Shown piece after piece: positions 41,501-51,400 of a stretch of 64,000 bases of DNA. The position numbers were made by a program, and so were the translations under genes. Source of the DNA: Anniella stebbinsi (Eukaryota; Chordata; Lepidosauria; Squamata; Anniellidae); NCBI GenBank assembly GCA_029215795.1, contig JARDYH010000002.1, positions 38,424,001-38,488,000 of the forward strand, in the 5' to 3' direction. The notes under the pieces were generated by a model, which saw only the letters and a program-made list of their open reading frames with translations, searched no databases and was not told the origin of the DNA. Each line of letters starts with the position of its first letter. The stretch's first letter is position 1.

Positions 41501-44394
41501 AAGCCTTACACGGCTTGGGACCACAATACCTGATGGAACGCCTTTCCCGACATGAACCTACCCAAACACTACGTTCAACATCTAAGGCCCTCCTCCGAGT
41601 GCCTCCTCCGAGGGAGGCTCGGAGGTCAGCAACAAGAGAGAGGGCCTTCTCTGTGGTGGCTCCCCAATTGTGGAACGATCTCCCCGACGAGGCCCGCCTG
41701 GCGCCAACATTGTTATCTTTTTGGCGCCAGGTCAAGACTTTCCTCTTCTCTCAGGCATTTGGCAATATCTGAGGAGCCTGGGTTTGTTTTGTTTTGCTTT
41801 GTTTTTGTAGTTTTTGAAGTGTTGATGTGGTTTTTAAATGTATAGATTGTGTGTATGTTGTATGTTTTTGCTGTTTTAATTTTTGTATATTGTTTTTAAT
41901 TGTTTTTAATCCTATGTAAACCGCCCAGAGAGCTTCGGCTATGGGGCGGTATACAAATGTAATAAATAAATAAATAAATAAATATAAGGTGTCTTTTGAA
42001 CAGGGCCAGTGTTTAACTATTAGATACTATCCTCCTATTATTGTCTCAAGGAGACTGGTAAAATGTCATTCTGCTATACAGCTAATAGGTCTTCTTGTGA
42101 CCTCCAACTTACATTTATTATCAATGTATACATTATCTCCTCTCGGGACCAACATTCCTCTTCAAACTATGTAACTCTCAGTCTCTGCTGTTCATTTAAA
42201 CTTTGTGTCCTTTTTGCACATACACCCAATGCACTAATGTCCTGTAACAGGAGTCACAGAGATTGGCAGTTAAAAGTTTCAAACTATTTGCACAGCATAC
42301 CCTTTTTGTCATAAGAATTCACAGTCAGAATCCACCAGTGGTAGGGAACAGGACCAGTGTGAAATTTCTCTTCATGCCCATATATGAATCATAATTGGTA
42401 TTCTAAGGAACAGCCAGTAATGGCCAATTTAAGAAAAAGTCCCTCCTTCTGATATGTTTAACAAAAGAATTACCTTGTAGTGAACGTGCATAATAAAAGT
42501 TGATGATAAAATTCAGTTTGACCCACAAGTTGTTTTACTGGAATGAAATGTTCATTAGTAATAAAGTGACCCACCAAAAAAGAACTCTCAGCTTTTAAAA
42601 AGTCAACATTTTGTCTATTTGTCAACAGTGCAGAAACGCAGCAACAATAAAGGAAGATAAGCAAGCAGCAATATCTCCTCTACCTATATCTCTGTATTTT
42701 CTATCAACTAAGACAAGAGTGGATTAAAGTTCCTGTTCAATAAATTCAGGCAGTGAAAAAAAAAATCACCCATAATAGATCAGTCTTGTTAATAAGCCCA
42801 GAAAAGTTACAGTAAATAAATAAATAAATAAATAGCCTGCTAAGAGGCTAGTAGCTTTAGGTGCCATTCTGGTCATGGCAGAGCAAACAGCATGGAAACA
42901 CAGGCTTATGGCCTCTTAGCAGGCTAATAAAAATATTGCCTTCTACCAAGGGGAATGGTAGAGGGAATGTCGGAATGATCCATTCCTCCTGTGTTTGCCT
43001 GCTGCATTTCTGAGGCTGTTTTCTCTAAGGCTAGATCAGAAATGAAGTGGGTTGGTGGTGGAGGAGAGTAAAGTGATAGAAGAACTTTCCTGCATTTGAA
43101 TTTCTTGGATGTCCATGGCTACCAGGCAAACTGTTAAACACAAGTGTGCAATAGATGAATCTGCAGCAACTTTTGCAAGTCTTCAAAAGACAACACAAAT
43201 GACCAGCATAGGATCTATTATACTAACAGTGAATGATTACAGTACTTTTACATAAAAATTAGAAAATATTTCCTAAATTGAATAATATTACTTATTCTGA
43301 TGAAGAAAATAAAGCATAATAAACAAGTTATAAAAGTTACTGAAGTTAAAAAAGAAATTAAGTGGCAAGTCAAACTACAAGTCTCATGTTCTGTAGCTTT
43401 CATTTTCTGCATCCTATTTTTTCATGATAGTGCTGTAGTAACACTGCAGTTTGGCTGCTTAGCTCCAATGACATTAATTAGATTTTAGAAGCCTAAACAC
43501 TGTGTAGGACTTCCACCTTCCCTTGCACTTATGTAGTTCTAGAAATTATTCCCTAACAACCAAAACATAAGAGCAGCCTTGATGGATCAGACCAAATGCT
43601 TATTTAGCCCAGCATTCTGTTCCCACACTGTCCATCCAGCAGCCTGTGGGAAACCCAAAAGCAGGGCATGAGTGCAATAGCATCCCCAGTGCTGGAGAGC
43701 GTCTAGACGCAAATGTCATAATTCTAGAGATGGCGCGGAGGCGAGGGAAAGAAGAGGCGACAGGAAAAGTCACATCCCCACTTCTAAAAGAACCTCAACA
43801 CAAACAACAACAACAAAATGTCTGCCCGTCCCACAATCCCCAAGTAACACTGTAGTTACTGTAGCTTTGCTCTGTCAAGACTATTTCCTTTGTATATCGC
43901 AGGCGCTCAGTGAGCAGCGCCACTTTTCGCCACACAGGGAGTTGAGAAAGCCGCCGACTTTTGTGGACTGGGAAAAAGACTAGAAAACCGGGCAGGGAGA
44001 AGGAAGAAGACCGGTTCCGAATTTGGCCGAATCCCAACCCGCCGAAACACGTCTTTTCTTGGCAGCGCCGCGCCTCCTAGCAATGGGATTTTACTCTCGA
44101 GGAAATACCCACCCAGGGCCGCAGCTTGAGTTTATTGGCCACTCCAACGGCAGCGACGGGAACTTCAGGATCCAGAGGAGTCCCACTGAGGTGGCTGCCG
44201 TGGCCCCGACTCGCCCCCTCAGAAGTACTGGAATCTTGCCCCGGAAAGATGGCTGAACTGCCGCCCCCCCTCTCTCTCCCTCCTCAGCGACCACCGAGAA
44301 CTCCCACCTTATACCTACCACTTGGCGTCGAGGGGAGGGAGAACACCGCGCTGCAGCCCAGGAGTAACAGCAGGACGACGAGCGGCTGCCCCAT
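36133..44394 (-). CDS. F2R: Proteinase-activated receptor 1 (thrombin receptor), 420 aa
   Basis: Two exons, 44394-44319 and 37319-36133, join in phase 1 to 420 residues, close to the 425 of human PAR1. Residues 1-20 are a signal peptide (MGQPLVVLLLLLGCSAVFS). The exodomain has R36|S37 in SIIR|SFSISK followed by acidic DFDPIPLED, aligning with the thrombin cleavage site and hirudin-like exosite binder of PAR1. Seven helices follow, with KKPAVVYMLNLASADVLF, SIDRFLAVVYPMQSLSWRT and DPLIYYYASSECQ. The tail ends NSVYKKLLT, nearly as in mammals. Cleavage frees a tethered ligand that activates G12/13, Gq and Gi signalling at the plasma membrane. Oddities: P2 is Ile where human has Pro, and ECL2 has CYDAL where human has CHDVL. 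The single 7.0-kb intron after the signal peptide is the family arrangement. Neighbours IQGAP2 upstream and a PAR1-like gene downstream, on the same strand, match the vertebrate PAR cluster. Confidence 0.96.
37866..38275. mobile_element. Probable palindromic MITE in the F2R intron
   Basis: GACTGTTCACACATAAG on the left and CATTGTGTGAACAAGATC on the right are inverted. Internal segments ACAAATGCCA / TGGGTTA recur in opposite orientation. No clear target duplication. Confidence 0.6.
38553..38588. repeat. GA dinucleotide microsatellite
   Basis: About 18 perfect AG repeats in the F2R intron. Confidence 0.97.
38589..40430. other. F2R intron, no recognised feature
   Basis: Ordinary intronic sequence without recognised repeats; the short frames lack domains. 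Confidence 0.4.
40432..40925. mobile_element. Two dispersed repeat remnants in the F2R intron
   Basis: 40432-40512 has CAATCCTATACATACTTACC and GTGACTTATTTCTGAGTAGA, a very common reptile repeat. 40840-40925 has TTGTACTTCAACTCCCAACA ... TGGGGAATGCTGGCC, the palindromic MITE type. Confidence 0.6.
41415..42008. mobile_element. TIR transposon split by an L2-like LINE
   Basis: TGGCCCTGTTCAGGAGACAC (41415) and GTGTCTTTTGAACAGGGCCA (end 42008) are inverted ends. Between them, 41497-41985 is the 3' end of an L2-like LINE on the plus strand. It carries RT C-terminal coding (ARRSATRERAFSVVAPQLWN) and the tail ACCGCCCAGAGAGCTTCGGC with (AATA)n. The LINE evidently landed inside the older DNA element. 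Confidence 0.85.
42833..42929. repeat. Hairpin repeat
   Basis: AGCCTGCTAAGAGGC and GCCTCTTAGCAGGCT are perfect inverted copies about 65 bases apart, next to an (AATA)n run. A small MITE is possible. Confidence 0.65.
43562..43692. mobile_element. SINE-like dispersed repeat
   Basis: CATAAGAGCAGCCTTGATGG, AGCCCAGCATTCTGTTCCCA and AAAGCAGGGCATGAGTGCAA form a family also seen at 14170, 45606 and 54545. Class (SINE or LINE 3' fragment) is not certain. Confidence 0.65.
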
Positions 44395-44690
44395 GGCCGC
44401 CTCCTCATCCGGTAAGGACCGAGCGAGCGGCCCCAGGAACCCAGCTCCAGCCGTCTTAAGAGTCGTTGTCGTCTGTGAGCGCCGGTGTGTGCGGGAACAG
44501 GGCAACGCGAGCGCCACAGGGAGACCGAGGAAGCGCGCCACCGAAGGAGGCGGCTCGCAGAGATAACGACCGCCCCAAAGCCGGAGGGGAAGGACGGGGG
44601 CTGAACACAATCCGCCTCCCGCGTTCTGTTTTAGCCGATAGTTCGCCCACCATCGCCTTCTCAACGTAGGCACCCCCACCCCACACCCCC
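43900..44690 (-). promoter_or_regulatory. F2R: CpG island spanning F2R exon 1 and promoter
   Basis: CpG-dense and GC-rich compared with flanks on both sides. It covers the first exon, its donor and the presumed 5' UTR and promoter up to about 44690. No TATA box was picked out; a dispersed CpG-island start is likely. Confidence 0.7.
44319..44394 (-). CDS. F2R: F2R exon 1, signal peptide
   Basis: 76 coding bases from ATG (44394-44392, context GCGGCCATGG) to CCAAGTG|GTAGGT. It encodes 25 residues with a leucine-rich hydrophobic core and one base of the next codon. Phase matches exon 2 exactly. It lies inside a CpG island. Confidence 0.92.
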
Positions 44691-44899
44691 TCGGTTTGCA
44701 CGAGGATGAGAATGGCGTCTTGTTCAGTATTTGTATTTTGCGCTTACAAATATCTGTAGCAGTTAGAATTCAGTTCCTTGGAAGAGGAGAAAAGGTGGGA
44801 TATAACTGTAATTGATAAATAAAAATAAAAGCCAACAAATGATAGAAGCCACATAAAACAGTGGGTAGGATTACATGTGCATCTAAACAGCCCGGCTAG

Positions 44900-45125
44900 G
44901 TGTTTGTTTGTTTTTAAAAAAAAGGGCTGAAGGAAAATACAGGAGGCAGTACACGAACCTCTTCGGGGAGAGGGTCCCACAACTGGGGCATCACCACATC
45001 GCACTCTCTGGTAGCCACCCTTCTCACCTCAGATGGTCGGACACCCACAGTAGCTCCTCCATTGAAGTTCTTAATGTACGGATAGGTAGGGACACATGGA
45101 GACAGGTGGTGCTCCAAGTACCCTA
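44900..45125 (-). mobile_element. LINE RT C-terminal fragment
   Basis: The minus strand reads RPSEVRRVATRECDVVMPQL and WDPLPEEVRVLPPV, like the LINE RT tails at 41500 and 16080 but from another subfamily. It is heavily truncated. Confidence 0.65.
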
Positions 45126-46139
45126 GTCTTAGCTGGAGCTGAGTAGGGTCAAAAACTTGTCTTACATTTTAGTTGCCCATCCAAGACCACGTTGTACCAT
45201 TTGTACTCCCATTCAGCAATAAGATGGGATAACCCTGATATATTCACCTCTCATATATAAATTGCAAATACAGACTAGAATCCATTTTCAAGCATAGAGC
45301 TGCAAGTATATCAATTGTTGAAATAGAAAGCAACCAGTCTATGCATGGTTCTCATGAGTATATGCATCCAAATCTATTTGAAAGTTTGCAAAATAAAGAT
45401 GCAAAGCGATCAGCTCTCATGCTTTTTTTAAACTTCTAGTAACGATCCAACAGCTAACCATAATTTCACAGACGACTCTAACAGCCTCCCAACCTACTCC
45501 TGCTGTAACACCAGGGAAAGTGCTATATTACTATTAAAGTGCACAAAATTTTTCATACACAGCAATCCCTTAAATAATCCATAAATCGCGTTGCATTATA
45601 CCTGTAGTATTAGAGAGGGGTCCTTGAGACATAAGCGCCTTGTTGGATCAATACATGTAATCTAGCATCCTCTTCCCACAGTCCACTAGATGCCTCCAGA
45701 AAGCCCGCAAGCAATAGTCCTCTCCCACTGTTGTTCCCAAGCAATGGGAATTCAGTGGCATATTGCCTCTGAATTTAAGAGTTTCAATATAGCCATCATG
45801 GCTAGCAGCCATTGACAGAGTTATCCTCTATTATTAATCTATCTACCCCCTTTTTTTCAAGCCATCTACATGAACATAATGGTTCACCTGAATGAGAGTG
45901 TAGGTGAACTATTTGCCTGTAGGACTTTTTAGCTAAGCAGAAAGTTTAGAGGGCTAGCAATTCTAGAAACATCGGACATCATACCAAGGACATCCTTTTG
46001 CTTCGTCAGTTGACTTAATCTATATATCATTCTCCCATTTCCGTCATACTCTTGTCAAGTTTACAAAAGCTTATCTTACTCAAAACACACTGTGGGTAGC
46101 AGAAAAGGAAGACCTGAAACCTTCTCTTGGGTTCCCTCT
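45126..46139. other. Intergenic between F2R and IQGAP2, one decayed repeat
   Basis: 45606-45860 is a decayed copy of the SINE-like family (TGTTGGATCAATACATGTAA, TCTAGCATCCTCTTCCCAC). The remainder shows nothing recognised. Confidence 0.5.
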
Positions 46140-46445
46140 ACAAGATTTTGCTTTGACGCCTGGTTGCCCGATTATGCGCATCACGAGAGGCGGTGAAGCG
46201 CATTACAGGCTGTATGAAACACGCTTTAAAGTTGTTTACATGTGGAGAATCGCATGTTTACATGCCCATAAGGCGCTTTAACTCCCGTGGTAAATTTTAA
46301 GTCGTTATTGAATGCGCATTCAATAATGCGCATAAGCGGAGAGAAAAAGCACCTCAACCCCCAATTTGTGCTCCACTCTTGTAGAGGTAAAATCTGTAAT
46401 TCGCCTTGAAAGAGCTTTAAATCGCTCTTGTAGAGGCACCCCTGG
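46140..46445. mobile_element. CpG-rich repeat related to the Myb/SANT gene upstream region
   Basis: GCGCATTCAATAATGCGCAT and neighbouring blocks (ACATGCCCATAAGGCGCTTT, GTAGAGGTAAAA) align collinearly with 7575-7720. The nature is unknown. It may be the end of a transposon whose longer form carries the Myb/SANT genes. Confidence 0.55.
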
Positions 46446-47014
46446 AGGGGAATTCTGCCACTCCTGATAAACAAAAAACCTCCTCCAGCAGATAAACAGA
46501 AAAAAACTCCTCCAACAGCCCACCCCCTCCCCTCCAGATTCCCAAGTCAACACATCTTTGCAATGTAGGATGCCTGGAGAAGATCTGTTCCATCCAATTT
46601 GCTAGTGATCAGAATGCTGCTTGCCAGTCAGAAAAAGATAGCCACATGTCCACCGATCAAGCTTATTGCCTTGAACAGCATGAATCTCTTGTTAATGCTT
46701 GCATTTTTGGGACAAATGGACTTGGGGGGTGCGGAGGTGCATTATAGAGAAAATACTCACTAATGCAGGGTTTTAAAGCTTAAAGCCTCTTACTTATTCC
46801 TACAATTGGAAGGATAATGCCACTCCTCAGCATCAAAAGGCATCTGGTACCCATTAGTAGTTCCACCATGTTTAGGCATTCACAGGTTTCTTTTGCCAAG
46901 GTCTGAAGAGGCTTATTGAACAACTGCAAGATTTTAATGGTTCTACCTCATATTCCAATATTCTGTGAGAGAAGAGGCCCTTTGAATTTCTTTCATTTCA
47001 TGATGCAACCATTC
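46446..47014. other. No recognised feature
   Basis: Intergenic sequence. 46440-46520 repeats the word CTCCTCCA(A/G)CAG a few times. Confidence 0.4.
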
Positions 47015-47216
47015 CAGTGGAGGCTGGTGGTTCCTATTTCAGTGGGGCTGTGAATCTGCTCTTGTTTTCAGTCAGGACTCTAAGAAAGGTATCCAAAGGT
47101 GGTAAACCTATTTTGGGGATTGGGTTCAGAAACTTTGGACAGCTCCTTCAGTGTTATGTCTGAAACCCAGAGTGGATTCACAGCCCCATTGAAATCGGAG
47201 CCACCAGTCTCCACTG
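47015..47216. mobile_element. Second palindromic MITE family, copy 2
   Basis: CAGTGGAGGCTGGTGGTTCC and inverse ends. Perfect 8-bp duplication AACCATTC (47007-47014, 47217-47224). Relative of 11971-12140; both have hAT-length duplications. Confidence 0.93.
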
Positions 47217-47564
47217 AACCATTCGCTCAGGTGCACCAAAACCAACACACTCACTTCTTTTAACACTCTCCCATTCTGGGGAAGTAGTTCACTGTGAGAA
47301 AAGTAATGCAGTTATTTGGTGATGGTGGGAAATACTATCCTTGCTATGGTGAGATCAAGGTAGAGGATGAAGAGGATGCTACATTGGCTACTCACTCCTT
47401 CCAAGCATCCCCAGAATTTAGGGGATGTAGCTTATCACTGGAAATTGAATAGGAATTTTCTTCAGACAACTCTTGAGGTTCCCATTCTTGCAGAACCAGG
47501 CACAGTAGCACTACACAAAATTACCAATCACACTCACACACACTGAGAATTAAACATTTAAAAA

Positions 47565-48322
47565 AACAACTAGATGCTGATTTATTGCATTTTATTTGTG
47601 GATTTTTTTTTCTTTTCTTACAAAAAAAAAAGACAGGCACAATTTATTTATTTATTTAAAATACCTCAAGTACATTGCAAAAAACTGATCACTGTTCAAA
47701 TTGCCCCTTTACACTTAAATTAAAAGGCTGTCTATAGAAGATTTCAATGAGGCAGTAGTGCATTTTTAGTAGGAATGAATTGTAAAATATATATTTTATA
47801 CAGTAAATGTTAGATTTATAATTACCTATAAAAACTTTGAATTGCACAATAATTCACTTTACAATTGACAGGTCTCTGAAAAAAGCCACAGCATTTAAGT
47901 AATATTTGCTATAGCTATTCTTTAGAGACACAAATTAGGAGTTATTTTCCTATGAATAATCATATAAGGAGAACTATATTTGGTAACTGGGGTATATCAT
48001 TTTTAGTGGGAAAAGTTTCCTATATACGCTGTTCAAATAAAGGCCCTGCATATTTAAAAAGATCAGACACACAATGTTTGGATGCCACTAAATTATATCT
48101 TTTTTAATTGAGTACCAATACCACAGAAATCTGGAAGTGTTTAAGTTGATTTGTATTTTCTTATTTTACTACTGTATTATTAGAGGATGAAAAAGGCACA
48201 TAAGTACATTCTTCTGGACTTCCTTGAAGAAAGGTCTGCTGTATAATAGCTTCAAATAATTAAAACACAAAGACCCAGAACTTGGACTTGATTTGAAGGA
48301 GAGTCCACGATATCATCAGTCT
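47565..48322 (-). terminator. IQGAP2: IQGAP2 3' UTR and polyadenylation site
   Basis: Two AATAAA signals read on the minus strand at 47596-47591 and 47586-47581. Shortly downstream the minus strand is GT-rich (CAGTGTGTGTGAGTGTG, about 47550-47530), the usual downstream element. The UTR would be about 750 bases. Confidence 0.7.
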
Positions 48323-48436
48323 TCATTTTCCATAGAATTTCTTGTTCAGCAGGAATATGAGGAGGTTTACATTCACTTTAGCTTTATCAAACATTTTCAT
48401 TACAGAGACACCTTCGTACTGCATTTGAAGCAAATC
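48323..48436 (-). CDS. IQGAP2: IQGAP2 terminal exon
   Basis: 38 codons from DLLQMQYEGVSVMKMF to KKFYGK and TGA (48325-48323). Phase 0 acceptor ATTATTGTAG. Confidence 0.96.
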   Translation of the reverse strand, partial: DLLQMQYEGVSVMKMFDKAKVNVNLLIFLLNKKFYGK

Positions 48437-51400
48437 CTACAATAATGAAGGTAATTATTTAAGGATCTTTTTGGCATTCTAGATATTGGCACAATTTCTA
48501 AATAAGTTTACCTATAATTCTCATATAGAAAAGTAGTAAAACGTAAGCACAGTCAAAAACCCCAAGTCCCCATCATCCCAAGCACTGCATGTGACAAAAT
48601 TCAACACTTATTTGAAAGCCATGAGGCCTCAAAACCGTGAGGCAAGAATAAACCAGGCACAATCAAGAAGCACAAAGAACAAGTTTGTACAAGACCAGAC
48701 ACCCTCACTTTTGATAGGGTTATTTTCTCCATTAATGCAGTGGAAGAGTTCACCCAGTAAAGATGCAGACTTAAACTTTCTTCCTTGGGTTGCGCTTTAA
48801 AAATTACTAACTATTGTGTAAAAACAACTAAGAGTCTTGTGACACTTTAAAGTGTAACACATATGCTTTTGTGAAGTGGGTGCTCTGAACACCCCATATG
48901 TACTGCATAATACGAAGATTAAAGCACCTGTAAGAGATTGCTTTATTTATAACATTTGCCTTCTATTGAACTTCCTATGTAACTCTACACTAATACATGA
49001 AGACAATTTAAAAATCTTGATCTCTTCCTGTAGTTGGAATGCATTGGCCCTTATTTCAGAAGATGGTGAAATGGCCCTTAAGCCTTCGCTCGAATGGGTT
49101 ATATGTGTTCCCTGCTCTTTTTTCTTTAATCTGGGTAAGGTATGTGCTTCAGCATTGGACAGGAGTGGGGCACTGTCTGAACAAGAAACCCAAAACCAAA
49201 TGCTCCCAAAATAGAGTGGTAGCAATAAGGTATTAATGATTTTCCACTGTTTTAACAGGGGAACAAACTCCTGTGCTTGATTGATACAGGGGGAGAGCAG
49301 CCCGCCTCTAAAACAAAATTGTGCAAATGTTTTTGGAAGTTCACAAAACAGCATTAGCCCTGGGAGAAGTAAAGACTGTTGCTAGCAATGTCACAGGAGT
49401 TATCTAATCAGTGCCCATGACACTATCACAATTTCTTTCCATACAGTATACTATAATATTACGCTCTAGTCTAGATGGAGGAAAGATATTTGGATGTCTC
49501 ATAACAAATGAACAACAACCATGGCAAATTTCCAAAGAACTACTTTGTGCATGGCCAATGAGATTTTTCCTTTTTTATTTTTCAAACAGGAGACCTTTGT
49601 GTTAAACAGCAAATTACTTTGGAAAATCATCTTCATTTCAAAGTGGCTTGCCCTATGGCATGGGGCTGCATAGGCACACAAGTTGCATGGCCCTTTGGAT
49701 CCCTAGCTGTTATCCTTCCCCCCACACACCGCAAACAATAAATTCAGTCTTACAAGGTATTTTATGATTAAAAAAAGATTTACCTGAAAATGGAGCTGCA
49801 CCTTTTCCATCTCCACACCCAAGAATTTCGCTTTGATATCAAAGTCACCCACCTCTTCACCAGGTGTAATTTCGAACATCACATTCTTAAACCTTTACAA
49901 AGGAAAAAAAAATCATTTACATGGGTGAATATATTTTATGCTAAAAAGTTATTGATTTAAAACTACAAACACAAATGAATCAAACAATTCAAAAATCCAA
50001 AAACTAAAGCAAAATCTTAAATATTTAATACAAACGATTTAACAGGCAACTAGCAGAGTTAATACTCTAAGCAGACTCTGTGCAAAACCTACTGGTTAGG
50101 CTGAAGTTCATCAATTCCTAGTATAACCCCTTTTTCATGTAGTCTTGCTGCTGTGTACTTCAGTGAAATATTCTTAAGCTTGTTTACTTTCTCCTCTTGT
50201 TTACCATTTAATTTGATCGATCTCCGTGAATTTCTGTAAAATGGAAAAGATATAAGCAGATGTTAGCCCACACAGGCAGCATATTTTCCCTTCTATCTAG
50301 AAAAGGCTGAAGTTCTTAGGTTTAAATTTAAACAATTCATCATACCAATTTCTCTCCTACATTCCATCTTTAAGAACAAAGACAGTCACAATTTGTCCCC
50401 ATAAGATTTACTACGAACATCACCAAGAAAATAGTATTCATGAGTAAAAGCAGTATTATTATCATCATCACCCCACCCTCATATTTTCATTAGTCATCAC
50501 TGTTGCCTGAAAAAACAAGGAGTTGCAGGATGTCCAGCCACCTGGGTGACAAGATGTCCTACCCTTCAGGGCAGTGGTGAGGAACATGTGGCATCCAGAT
50601 GTTGTAATGCAACTCCCACAATCTCTTACAATTGTTTATGCTAAGAATGATGGGAACTGCAGTTCCACAACATCAGGACGGTCACAAGTTGCCTTTAGCC
50701 ATCAAGATTTTTGTTGGACTCTCAACTCCCATCAGTCCCAGCCAGCATGGCCAATGGTTAGGGAGGATGAGAGTTGTAATCCAACTTCTGAACAGCCACA
50801 GCTTCCCCACTCTTATTCCAGGCTTTCCACCAACTAGGGTTGCACCACAACACAGATGGCTGACATGGATCAGTTCTTATTTCTTGCTTGGGTAGTAGGA
50901 TGGATAGAAAAACAAATTTCTGGTAACCTGTTCCAGTAGATATGCATAACACAGATCACCTGCTTCACAAATGAAATTGTTTATCTGAAAAATATACAGT
51001 ATCATACTCAAGTCTTATCACTAAGGATGCAATCCTATGCATGTTTAGACAGAAAATGGGGGAAACTGGCAGGCTGGATAATGCTGGGAGTTGTAGGACT
51101 TTTTTCTGTCTAAATGTGCAGAAGATTGTGTCTTAAAAGATTTTTGTTGCATTATTCAAACATTCATTAATCTATTATGTGATGTCCAGACCACCTCATA
51201 TATTCTGACTAGCATGGTACAATTTTGGGTTTTATTTAATGGTAAAGCTTTGATTTTTTTAAAAAAAAATTAAACATTTCACTCACTTTCTTGTCAAATT
51301 ATCTAAACATGTTTTAATATAAGTATTGTAAAAATTTGTTTGATCTTCGTAAAAAGCTTTCTTGGAATTAAGTGCATTCAATGTCTGCTGGAGTTTCACC

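Noticed and set aside
44126..44679. Several overlapping frames of 67-146 residues on both strands at the F2R promoter
   Set aside because: They reflect the GC-rich, stop-poor CpG island. Only the minus-strand segment 44394-44319 fits splicing and phase with F2R exon 2.
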